Positions 24,261 through 34,200 of a stretch of DNA of 64,000 nt are shown here, one piece after another. Within the stretch, counting starts at the first letter, position 1; each line of letters opens with the position of its first letter. The position numbers and the translations under genes are program-made. The stretch comes from Treponema primitia ZAS-1 (GTDB lineage: Bacteria; Spirochaetota; Spirochaetia; Treponematales; Breznakiellaceae), in assembly GCF_000297095.1 (NCBI RefSeq), contig NZ_AEEA01000037.1, positions 62,001 to 126,000 of the forward strand, read 5' to 3'. The notes beneath the pieces are model-generated. The model searched no databases, was not told the DNA's origin, and worked only from the letters and a program-made list of their open reading frames with translations.

Positions 24261-25550
24261 TTACAGTTTTCCGGCGGTATCGTAGATGATGCGGTAAATC
24301 TCCGGTATCTGCTCTTTCTCCAGGGCGGCGAAGGCTACCCGGAGTATGCCGGGACCCAGGGCTATGGCGCCGATGCCGTGGTCCGCCAGGAGCTTTTTCC
24401 GCAGGACTTCGGCGTCCAGGCCATTGCAGCGGAAGCTCATGAAGTAGCCGGAGTTGAAGGGCATGGGGCTGAGTTTGGGGTGGGCGGGGTTTCCCGAGAT
24501 AAAGGCCCGTACCGCCCGGTAACGATCCCGGAGCAGCTCGTAATTGGCCTTTTTTTCGGCCCCGGTCCGGGGGTCCGAGAGGACCTTGAGGATCAGGTAT
24601 TGGGCCGGGGTGTTGGCGCAGGATACGGAGGAACGGATTTCCCCCATGAGTTTTTTGCCCAGCGCTTCCTGGTGTTCCGGCTTGAGACCCGGGGAACCGA
24701 AGGTGAGGAAAGCTACCCGCAGGCCCCAGACGTAGTCTTCCTTGGTGGGGCCGTCGATTTTTACGGCCAGGACCTTTTCATGGAGGGAGGCCAGCCGGCC
24801 GAAAAGGGACTCGCGGCAAATATCATCCTCATAAAAAAGGCCGAAATAGGCGTCGTCGCAGATTACTAAGACATCGGCACCCCCCTGGGCGGTTTCCCGG
24901 ATAATGTCTACCAGGGCATCCGCTTCCGCCTTGGTTGGGGAGTAGCCCGCGGGGTTGTTGGGGAAGTTGAAGATGATCCGCACCGAACCGGTCTTGGCTT
25001 CCTCCCGGATGGCTGCGCCGATGGCGGCAAGATCCAGCCCGGAACCGGTTCCGAAGAAGGGTACGCCCCGGAGCTTGGCGCACCGGCGTTCCGTAAAAAT
25101 CAGGCTATAGTTATCCCAGCAGGGGTCGCTGGCTATGATGGTACTGGTTTTATCAAGAAAAAGATCCGCCACGTAGGAGATCCCCGCGGTGATCCCCGGG
25201 ACTGCGGCAGGGAGGGTGACCTCATCGGGCTTCATTGAGGGGTTTTTTTTGACCATAGAATCCTTCCAGGCCCTGCGAACCTCCTCAACCCCTGCGGTGG
25301 GGGCATAGGTGACCGTTTCTTTTGCCGTAAGGGTGGGCATACTATCGCTTATGGCGGATAGAATTAGGGGCTGTCCCTTGTGAAAGGCCATGCCTATGGT
25401 GGCGTTTCTTACCGGGGCCAGCTGTTTCGCCTCATTTGACTGGGCAATGATTCCCCGGGGGAAAAAAAGGCGGCGACCAAGGGAAGACAGAAGGCGGCCT
25501 GTGGCGGAACCGTCCAAAACGGTGTTGAGTTCGACTGCAAGTGGATTCAT
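24261..25550 (-). CDS. Class I/II aminotransferase
   Basis: A fold-type I PLP aminotransferase of 429 residues. The Asn block NFPNNPAGYS (195-204), the cofactor Asp in CDDAYFG (231-237) and the Schiff-base region VKIDGPTKEDYVWGLR (Lys270) are visible. Near the N-terminus PLILSAISDSMPTLTAKETVTYAPTAGVEEVR aligns with substrate-binding segments. The substrate cannot be read from the sequence; aromatic or branched-chain acceptors are usual in this group. It stands alone and converges on nothing in view; the divergent BspA-like gene begins 235 bp beyond its start. Confidence 0.85.
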   Translation of the reverse strand: MNPLAVELNTVLDGSATGRLLSSLGRRLFFPRGIIAQSNEAKQLAPVRNATIGMAFHKGQPLILSAISDSMPTLTAKETVTYAPTAGVEEVRRAWKDSMVKKNPSMKPDEVTLPAAVPGITAGISYVADLFLDKTSTIIASDPCWDNYSLIFTERRCAKLRGVPFFGTGSGLDLAAIGAAIREEAKTGSVRIIFNFPNNPAGYSPTKAEADALVDIIRETAQGGADVLVICDDAYFGLFYEDDICRESLFGRLASLHEKVLAVKIDGPTKEDYVWGLRVAFLTFGSPGLKPEHQEALGKKLMGEIRSSVSCANTPAQYLILKVLSDPRTGAEKKANYELLRDRYRAVRAFISGNPAHPKLSPMPFNSGYFMSFRCNGLDAEVLRKKLLADHGIGAIALGPGILRVAFAALEKEQIPEIYRIIYDTAGKL

Positions 25551-25785
25551 AGGGCTAAAGTATCTATGGGAAAGGGGGTGTGCGTCAATATATCACCGCT
25601 TCGTCAATATGGGGGATGAGGGCTCTGCCGGGGAAACGACGACTTTTCCGCCCTTAATTCCCGGGCTGCCTGGCGCCGTTTTTCCCTACGCTCTGTTGAC
25701 AGCCCTCCCTGAATCGGCAATCCTATACCATAGCTGGTCAAACAGACCCCAAAAAGCCATTACTGATTCAAAAGGAGAAAGCCCC

Positions 25786-28552
25786 ATGAAAAACGCTCTT
25801 GGCAAAATGAAGGGTACTACAGTATTGTTTATCCCCCCCGGTAACGCCGGGCGCGTTAGCCCCCGTTCAATCCTGCTTATCCTGCTGGGCGCCCTGGTCT
25901 TAAGCGGCTGTTCCCTCAACAATGACAATGACACTGAAGACGACCCGCCGTATGTCGCGCCAATTGACGCCGCAACGCCGGTAATTGGCACCCAGCCTGC
26001 TGCGGCAAGTATTTACAATTGGGGCAATCCGGTAACTCCTCTCTCGGTACGGGCGGGGAAAACCGATGCCGGGACCCTTTCGTATCAGTGGTATAGCAAC
26101 GCCACGGAAAGTACCGCCGGGGCAACCCCTATCACAGGCAATGGAAATGGCAATACCTATACGCCCCCTACACCGGCAGCCTCTCCCAATAATGTAGACA
26201 CCTTTTACTATGTGGTTGTTACCAACACCAATACCAGCGCCACCGGGGCGCAAACAGCTTCGGCACAGAGCAGCTTTGCTAAAGTTACCTTTACCAATAC
26301 CCCCGTTACCCATGCTGCACCGCCTACCATTACCGCCCAGCCTGTTGGAGATGAAACCTACGCCCCAGGCGATGCTGCGACTCCCCTCACCGTTACGGCG
26401 GCGACAAACGACAGCGGGACCCTTTTGTATCAGTGGTTTAGCAACACGGCAAACAACACTTCTGAAGGAAACCCCGTCGGCACAAACGCTGCAAGCTTCA
26501 CCCCTCCGACCACTAACTCGGGCACCCTTTATTATTATGTAGTGGTTATAAATACCAACACAGCCGTAAACGGAAACCAAACCGCCTCGGTAACGAGCAG
26601 CACCGTGGCGATTACGGTGAACCCCAAGACCATTACCATTACCGACATACCCGCCGAGGCTGCGGGCACGTATTATCTGGTATACCTGAGAGTCTCGGGA
26701 TCGGATGTCCCCGTCGCCGCCAGTACCGGCGGTCCCATAGGCGCAGGCGTGACATCCCTTACGGGAACCATGAAAACCATTACGCTCAGCGGAAATACCT
26801 TTACCCTTGGGGACGACTGGACCGGGAGCGGTTCCTATCACATCGGCCTTATCGGCGCAAGTAAGCCTATCGTCAGCGCCAACCAGAATTTTTTGTTCAG
26901 GGTAGAACTTCCCGTGACCAGTTTAAATAGCAATAAGACCGTGTCCTACAACGACTTTGCCGAAAGTGATGACGATGATGAGGAACTCCGACCCTGGAAC
27001 TCCTGTCACCTGAGAATTAACAACCTACCTGCGTATGCTGAGGGCATGTATTATGTGGCATATCTGATAGACCCGGAGAAAGGCGTCCCCGTTGCCGGTT
27101 ACAAGGGCGGACCCATAAGCGCCGGTACCGATGGCGGACTGCCATTGCTGGTTGAAACCCTGAAAACCCTTTCCAGGAACTGGGATGACTTTACATTTGG
27201 CGATAACTGGGGCGAGAGAGGGGGGTCCTATACCATCGGCATCATTTTTGATTATGGGGAGATAGGCAGCTTCGACAAGACGGATTGGGGAGCGTCCTCC
27301 AGCGGGCTGATCAGTTGGTCTACTACGGACTACAATTCCGTGGACTACAGCAGCTTTACCGAAGACCGTGTCACCCCCGCTCCCATAACTGCAGCCATTG
27401 CGGGCAAAACCGGATCGGGAACCGCAGCGGACCCCTACGTGGTAACGGTAGCCGGGATGCCGCTTCCCGTTGCTCTGGGGGCCATCTACTCCGGCATCAT
27501 CACCGACATACCTACCGGGTTCATCAGCCTTAATCTGGATTCTTGTACCGGTACGAGTGTCGGCTACACAAACCGTATAACGGACGCGGAAAAAGCCCGC
27601 TTTGTCTCCATTACCCTGCCCGCCACGGTAAGCGTTATTACTGATGGTTTCAAAGATGCCGATTGGTATAGTGGCGCTTTTTCCAGTTTTACCGGTCTTA
27701 AAAGCATTAACGCCCCCGGGGTAATCACGGTGGGTGACCATGCATTCTCCGGCCTCACCAGCCTTGAAACGGTAAGCCTTCCGACGGCAAGCGCCTTCGG
27801 CGACTATACATTCATCCGGTGTACCAGCCTTAAAACAGTGAGCCTCCCGGCGGCAACCACCTTCGAGGATTTAACATTCTACGGCTGCACCAGCCTTAAA
27901 ACAGTGAGCCTCCCGGCGGCAACCACCTTCGGGGAAGAGACATTCAGGCTGCACCAGCCTTACCACAGTGAGCCTCCCGGCGGCAACTACCTTCGGCGAC
28001 TATACATTCGAGGGCTGCAGTAAACTGGTCACGGTGAACCTCCCGGCAGCAACTACCTTCGGCCACAGGACCTTCGAGTACTGCGACAGCCTTACCACGG
28101 TGAACCTCCCCGCGGCAACTACCTTTGGTAGCTATACCTTCAGCCTCTGCACCAGCCTTGAAACGGTGAACCTCCCGGTGGCAACCACCTTCGGCGACAA
28201 GACATTCGAGAGCTGCTACAGCCGCCTTAAAACGGTGAGCCTCCCGGCGGCAACCACCTTCGGGGAAGAGACATTCAGGAGCTGCACCAGCCTTACCACA
28301 GTGAGCCTCCCGGTGGCAAGCGCCTTCGGCGACAGGACATTCGAGAGCTGCACTAGACTTGAAACGATAACCCTGGGAGCTACTCCGCCCACTATCGGAA
28401 CCCAAACTTTGGTTTTCACATACGCAGCGGTTCCCACTCTCACCATAAAGGTCCCCGGCGGGAGTGTCGGCGCCTATACCGCCTGGAAGACTGATAATGC
28501 AAATCGCCTTGCTACTCCAACTGGTAAAACGGTAACGATAGAAGCGCTGTAG
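25786..28552 (+). pseudogene. BspA-like leucine-rich repeat lipoprotein, frameshifted
   Basis: A surface lipoprotein whose frame breaks near 27948. It starts at ATG 25786 after AAAGGAG; the signal carries a lipobox ending LVLSGC with Cys42. Two Ig-like regions follow (LSYQWYSNATE, LLYQWFSNTAN), then two related segments (TITDIPAEAAGTYY, RINNLPAYAEGMYY), and from about 27680 leucine-rich LRR_5 repeats of 23 residues with the pattern LKTVSLPAATTFGDYTF. A 2-base deletion relative to a sister repeat (TTCAGG-CTGC versus TTCAGGAGCTGC) ends the first frame at 28023; the second frame continues to 28552. Restored, the protein would have about 922 residues. It could be a pseudogene, phase variation or a sequence error. 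Confidence 0.8.
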
Positions 28553-28558
28553 CCATCC

Positions 28559-28589
28559 GGGGGAAAAGGTGACAATCACCTTTTCCCCC
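28559..28589. terminator. Strong 14-bp hairpin after the BspA-like gene
   Basis: GGGGGAAAAGGTGA (28559-28572) pairs perfectly with TCACCTTTTCCCCC (28576-28589) around a 3-nt loop, 6 bp after the stop codon. No T-run follows, but the stem includes a run of T on its 3' side. It probably ends or protects the transcript. Confidence 0.6.
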
Positions 28590-28720
28590 TAACTGGGATT
28601 GTTGGGGGAAGGAGCCGTACCTTTTCATGGAATATAATTCAAGGGATTATCTGCCGGGAACCTTCCGGCATTTCCGGGGGTATGATTATATGCGGATGTA
28701 ATTCATTATCCAGTATAGAA

Positions 28721-29212
28721 TTAACTATTTCCCCAGGTCTGCTCGATTTCTTCGATGGCCTTCAAAATATCCGCAGCGGGAGCGCGCTTCCCCAGCAGGG
28801 CCCTAAAGGATTCCTGCTGGCAGAAGAAATTGATCCGCGAAAGGGTGTGGAGGTGCATCTTTGCGGAAGCGGAAACGATGAGCATAACCGTATGCACCGG
28901 CTTGCCGTCCAGGGCTTCCCAGTTCAGCCCCTGCTCCGTATACGCAAGGGTCACAAACTGCTCGGCGGGATCCGTAATAAGGGGATTCCGGGGATGGGGC
29001 AGGGCAATACCGCTTCCCACGGCGGTTGTCATCAGGGCTTCCCGTTCCAGTACCGCATTCAGCAGGACCGTCCTGTCCACCGATGGGGGAAGATAGATCC
29101 CCCCTATCAGGCTGGTCAGCAGTTCCTGTGGGCTGGTTCCGGGAATGATATGAAATCCCCCTCCCCGTTTGATAAGTTCGATTAAACCGGGCTCTATTGC
29201 ATTGTCCATCAT
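28721..29212 (-). CDS. PTS EIIA-type phosphoryl carrier (fructose/PtsN class)
   Basis: A 163-residue EIIA domain protein. The phosphorylated His is His73 in GSGIALPHPRNPL, the signature of EIIA of the fructose/nitrogen class. As no sugar EIIBC is nearby, a PtsN-like regulatory role is more likely than sugar uptake; that is inference. Its ATG overlaps the stop of the upstream gene (ATGA, 4 bp), so it is translationally coupled to the pRiA4b ORF-3-like gene, and both follow rpoC on the same strand. Confidence 0.8.
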   Translation of the reverse strand: MMDNAIEPGLIELIKRGGGFHIIPGTSPQELLTSLIGGIYLPPSVDRTVLLNAVLEREALMTTAVGSGIALPHPRNPLITDPAEQFVTLAYTEQGLNWEALDGKPVHTVMLIVSASAKMHLHTLSRINFFCQQESFRALLGKRAPAADILKAIEEIEQTWGNS

Positions 29213-31203
29213 TGTTCCCCTATTAATACCGATGCTAAATTACGGTTACAGGCATCCAAATCAAAGGTCTCGGGATTAAAATCCTGACCGAGTTCACGGA
29301 GCGCCAATTCCCGTTCCGCATCGGCCCCCCGTTCCAGGGCAGTGATATACCGCCTGAACCGCATGGGGCCATCAATAAACTCAGGCGGCGCGGCCGAGGC
29401 TCCTGCCACACAGCGGATACTTGGCTGCCCCTCCGGTTCGTGCCGGGAAAGGACCAGAATCTTCACCGTCCACTTTGATCCGTATTCATACAAAAAGGAA
29501 TTCCCCCCCCTAAGGTCGAGTTCTCCCAGTATCGAATCAAGTTCCAGCCGCCCCGAACCGCCCCGGTCCGGGGAATTCTGTTCCTCCAGGGCAAAATGGT
29601 ATGCATATTCACCCTTCCAGCCCAAAAGGATCTGGATTATCCCGTGGAGTTCCCGTAAGCGGCAGCTTTCCGGCAGGGTAAGGCGGCGCCAGACATCGGT
29701 ACCCCCCAGGCTCACCTGCAGGATCCGCCATTCAAGGCCCTCACTTTTGACCCGCTTCACCACCGAAAGGTTGTTTTGCCGAAAGCTGTCCAGGGCATCA
29801 TCTATCAATTCCTTGATATCCTCATAGGTCTCAATCATGCTATCCAGAGAATTATCCAGAGCATCCAGCTCATCTTCCTCGGGCGGCGTATCCGTATTCA
29901 GGTCGTCGAGAACTCCCTCGGCATGGTCCTTAATCTGGGAGAGGATGATGAAGGTATGTTTGGGCAGCCAGGAAGTGTTAATATCCCCTTTATGGAGCCG
30001 GGCCGCCAGGTCAATCACCGCTGTATGCAGCTCCGCCATACGCTGACGGATGGGACCCATGGAGGAATCCTTAAAAGGAGAATAGATGGGTTCAAACTCC
30101 GCCATCAATTCGGTAACAAAGTTCGTAAGATATTCCCGGTCCTTCTCCGCCATCACCACCGCAGGGGGAACGATCCGCTTCATCAGAGACGATATATCCT
30201 TGTCCCGCCGGAAAAGGGCATCGCAGACATAGGCCTGTATCACATATTCCGATACGGGCGCCCCGCTTCGGCTCAAAATCTCCTCAACCGGGGATTGGGT
30301 ATTGGGTTCCTCCAGTTCATCCTTATCGGGAATCTCCTTTCCCGCAAACCAGAACCGGGTTTCCATGCCGTAGGGGGTGGTTTCGATACGATCCGTTTGT
30401 TCGTAGAGAAAATCCTCCAGAGAATAGGCGGGCACATCCCGCATCCGTTTCCCGCCGTACCAGTAGGCGTAGGCAATCTGTTCTTCCGTACGGCTGCCGG
30501 GCCCCAGGGCCTTAAAGGAACCCTCAAAGCCCCCTTCGGCAGCTTCCTGCCAGGCATAGAGATCCACCTTAGACCACTCATCCCGCCCTACCCGTTCCAG
30601 ATCAAAACAGCCTTCTTTCCAGTCCCGGGTACGAACCACAAAGCGGTCCCCGGGAACAAAGGCCAGTTCCCGGTAGAGGTTCCGCATATCCAGGGTCTGG
30701 ATGGAAACTTCCGGCGGGTCCTCGTAGGGATCGCTGTTAAAGGCGCTTTCATTATTCGGATTATCCTTAGCCACATACTCGGGGGCATATTCCTCCCCAA
30801 AAATCGTGTAATAGGGGTAAAATTCCTCCGGCGGCCCCTCGATGGAGGAAAAGGGGATCTGATTCCCCTTATAAAAAAACCGATATTCCTGGGGATAGAG
30901 CATGGGATTGGCAAAAGGCACGCAACGATGCCCGGGAATGAGTATCCCGTTCAGCAGTTCCGGCCTGGTGGGGCTGATAACAAAGCGCAGGGGCTCAAAA
31001 CAGCCCCGTCTGGACACCCATCTCCCGGGTTCCAAGCGAAAAGCAATGTTCTGAGAGTCGATAAAGGCGGTAATTTCCTCCGCCAAACGGTTATTCCGGG
31101 AAAAGTCCAGAAGCCGGATAAAGCTCATCACATCTTCAAGGGTAAAGGGATCCCGGTTGTTCTCGAGAAATTCGTAGAGCGCATCTTCCTGGTTCTCAGT
31201 CAT
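29209..31203 (-). CDS. pRiA4b ORF-3-like protein with long N-terminal extension
   Basis: A 664-residue cytoplasmic protein of unknown function. The C-terminal 180 residues carry the plasmid pRiA4b ORF-3-like domain: SLGGTDVWRRLTLPESCRLRELHGIIQILLGW begins it, followed by YEYGSKWTVKILV and CVAGASAAPPEFIDGP. Residues 1-450 are rich in acidic and aromatic residues and not recognised. It follows rpoC after a long hairpin (31225-31278) and is coupled to the EIIA gene. In other genomes the domain is associated with mobile elements, but here it sits at the end of a core operon. Confidence 0.7.
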   Translation of the reverse strand: MTENQEDALYEFLENNRDPFTLEDVMSFIRLLDFSRNNRLAEEITAFIDSQNIAFRLEPGRWVSRRGCFEPLRFVISPTRPELLNGILIPGHRCVPFANPMLYPQEYRFFYKGNQIPFSSIEGPPEEFYPYYTIFGEEYAPEYVAKDNPNNESAFNSDPYEDPPEVSIQTLDMRNLYRELAFVPGDRFVVRTRDWKEGCFDLERVGRDEWSKVDLYAWQEAAEGGFEGSFKALGPGSRTEEQIAYAYWYGGKRMRDVPAYSLEDFLYEQTDRIETTPYGMETRFWFAGKEIPDKDELEEPNTQSPVEEILSRSGAPVSEYVIQAYVCDALFRRDKDISSLMKRIVPPAVVMAEKDREYLTNFVTELMAEFEPIYSPFKDSSMGPIRQRMAELHTAVIDLAARLHKGDINTSWLPKHTFIILSQIKDHAEGVLDDLNTDTPPEEDELDALDNSLDSMIETYEDIKELIDDALDSFRQNNLSVVKRVKSEGLEWRILQVSLGGTDVWRRLTLPESCRLRELHGIIQILLGWKGEYAYHFALEEQNSPDRGGSGRLELDSILGELDLRGGNSFLYEYGSKWTVKILVLSRHEPEGQPSIRCVAGASAAPPEFIDGPMRFRRYITALERGADAERELALRELGQDFNPETFDLDACNRNLASVLIGEQ

Positions 31204-31224
31204 GTATTACTTATACTATGGACC

Positions 31225-31278
31225 GGAAGGGGGGTATTTTGCAAGGCGGCCCTGCCGTCCTGCAAAATACCCCCTTCC
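31225..31278. terminator. Long hairpin between rpoC and the next gene
   Basis: A stem of about 18 bp (31225-31243 with 31261-31278, one bulged G) and a 17-nt loop lies just after the rpoC stop codon. No T-run follows on the minus strand, so it may be an attenuator or an RNase III-type processing site that lowers expression of the two genes behind rpoC. Confidence 0.6.
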
Positions 31279-31287
31279 TGCCCGGAA

Positions 31288-34200
31288 CTATTCTTCCGTC
31301 TCTTCCGCTTCCGGCGAAAAGTCTTCCTCTTCCGCCGGCTCGGCGACCTTTTCCAGCTTCCGCTGTTCCAGGATCTCCTGCATCTGCACGTCCAGGTCCT
31401 GCTGGTCCTCGCCGAAAAGCTTCACCGCCCGGTAACGCTTCATGCCGGTACCTGCCGGTATGGGGTGGCCGATGATGATGTTTTCCTTGAGGCCCCGGAG
31501 GTAGTCCGTGGACCCGGCGATGGCAGCGTTGGTGAGTACCCGGGTAGTTTCCTGGAAACTCGCCGCGGACAGGAAGGAATCGATGTTAAGGGACGCCTTG
31601 GTAATGCCCTGGAACATGGGCCGGGCTACCGCGGGCTGACCGCCTTCGGCAATGACCCGTCCGTTTTCCTCGTGGAACCGGTACTTGTCAACCATCTGTC
31701 CGTAGATGAACTTGGTGTCCCCCACGGCGACGATCTCTACCTTCCGCATCATCTGCCGGACGATAACGCCGATATGCTTGTCGTTGATGGACACGCCCTG
31801 GAGGCGGTAGACCTGCTGGATCTCGTCCATCAGGTACCGCTGGAGGGTGGCCTCGCCCAGTATATGCAGAACATCGTGGGGGTTAACCGCCCCTACGCAG
31901 AGGGCTTCCCCAGCTTCCACGGTATCCCCGTCCCGGATCTGCAAGCGCTTGGCCATGGGAATGAGGTGCTTATACTCCTTCCCAAAGTCGTCCTGGATGG
32001 TTACCACCCGCTTACCCTTGACGATACCCTTGAAGAATACGATCCCCCCAACCTGGGCAAGAACCGCGGGGCTCTTGGGCTTGCGGGCTTCGAAAAGCTC
32101 GCTGACCCTCGGCAGACCGGAGGTGATGTCCATGGCCTTGGCGCTTTCCTTCAAGGTCTTGGCTATGATACGCCCGGCCTTGATCTTGGTCCGTTCAGCG
32201 GGCCGTCCTTCGGTATTATCCGGAGGTACCAGCCACTCATCAACCTGGATATAGGCGCCTCCGGGGAGGAAGTAGGATGCAACTTCGGCGCCCTCTTCAT
32301 CGGTGATGAAGATCCTGGGCTGCTTGCTTTCCAACTGATATTCGGTGATCCGTTTTTCCGTATTTCCGGTTTCCTCATCCAACTCTTCCTTGAGGGTAGT
32401 GCCGGGGAGTATATCCTCGTAGTTCACATACCCGGAAGCTTCCGCGATGATGGGGTCCGAGAAGGGGTCGAAGGTGGCGATGGTCTTTTCAGCATCCACA
32501 ACCTCGCCTTTTTTTACCAGGAAATCGGAACCGTTACGGATTTCGATCTTCTGATCCTGACCGATAAGGTACAGGCTTCGTCCCCCTCCGGGCGCCTCCT
32601 GGATCAGGGCAAAGGCAATTTCCGGGGAGAGGATTTCTTTCCCACCCCGTTTGATGATAGGTTCATCCCGGATGATCTTCTTACCGCTTTCCACCAGGGG
32701 TTCATCCTTGGCTTCCAGTTTATATTCCTTCATCACCTTGTTGACCACCGCATGACCCCGGCGGGTAAAGAGCCAGCGGCCGTTTTCAAGCTCCACATGG
32801 GTCCCCACAACTTCCTTGAGATACACCGGGTACTTGAGGAAGGTCCGATTTTCCTCGCTCACCTTGGTGGCGGCCCCGCCGATATGGAAGGTCCGCATGG
32901 TAAGCTGGGTTCCGGGCTGACCGATGGACTGAGCGGCAATGGTTCCCACCGCTTCCCCGATATCCACCGACCGGTTAGTCGCCAGGTTCCGCCCGTAACA
33001 ACGGCGGCAGACCCCGTGCTTGGCCTCGCAGGTAAGAACCGTCCTGATACGTACGGTCTCAACCCCGGCCTTCTCGATATCCTCAGCAATACTTTCGGTA
33101 ATTTCCTCATTCACATCGACGATGAGCTCTCCGGTGATGGGGTGCTTCACCCGTTCCAGGGTGTAGCGGCCCACGATGCGGTCGCTCAGGGGCTCCACAA
33201 TATCCTCGCCGTCCTTGATAGCAGAATAACTGATACCGTTGATGGTACCGCAGTCATCCTCGTTAACCACCACATCCTGGGCTATATCCACGAGCCGTCT
33301 CGTAAGGTACCCCGCCTCAGCGGTTTTAAGGGCCGTATCGGCAAGTCCCTTCCGGGCGCCGTTGGTGGATATAAAGAATTCGATAACCGACAGTCCCTCT
33401 TTAAAGTTGGACCGTATAGGCAGTTCGATAATATCACCGGAGGGCTTGGCCATAAGGCCCCGCATACCCGCGAGCTGGCGGATCTGGTTACGGCTTCCCC
33501 GGGCGCCGGAGTTGGCCATCATATACACTGAGTTGAACCCGTCCCGGTCCGCTTCCAGGGTCTTCATCATGATGTTGGTTAGATCTTCGTTCGTCTTGGA
33601 CCAGACTTCAACGACCCGGTTGTACCGCTCTTCCTGGGTAATGGTCCCCTGGCGCCAGTGCCGCTGGATTTCATCGACCGCCTTATTAGCCTTGTCGATC
33701 ATCTCGGGTTTTTCCTTGGGCACCACAATGTCGTCCACACCAATGGTGGCGCCAAAAACCGTGGCGTACTTGTAACCCGTAGCTTTAATAACGTCCAGCA
33801 TCTTTACGGTGGTCCAGGAACCCTTATCACGGAAAACAATTTCAATAAGGCCCCGGAGTTCCTTGTCCTTGAGTTCGTAGTTAAGGAAGGGAATTTCCGG
33901 CGGCATTTCTTCGTTGAATACCAGCCGCCCCGCGGTGGTCTCAATAAGCCCGTCATCACCGGGGATAAATTCCCGGCCCGCCTTATCCCAGATGGGAAAC
34001 TTAACGGGTTTTACCTTGATAGTCGCTTCCCAGTCCAGGGCCTTCGCTTCCACCGCCATGAGAATTTCCTCGCTGGAGGAATAGCGCCTGCCCTGGCCCT
34101 TAGAATTGGGCTTAATCCGGGTAAGGAAGTTAATCCCCAGAACCATATCCTGGGAGGGGAATACGATGGTCTTGCCATTGGCAGGGTTGAGGAGGTTCCG

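Noticed and set aside
31225..31278. Classical intrinsic terminator after rpoC
   Set aside because: The stem is strong but no T-run follows on the transcribed strand, so I keep it as a hairpin of uncertain role.
29776..33531. A 1251-codon open frame on the plus strand
   Set aside because: It lies antisense to rpoC and the pRiA4b ORF-3-like gene. Its composition (Gly, His, Pro, Leu) is that of a shadow frame in a GC-biased codon pattern, and rpoC on the other strand is unmistakable.
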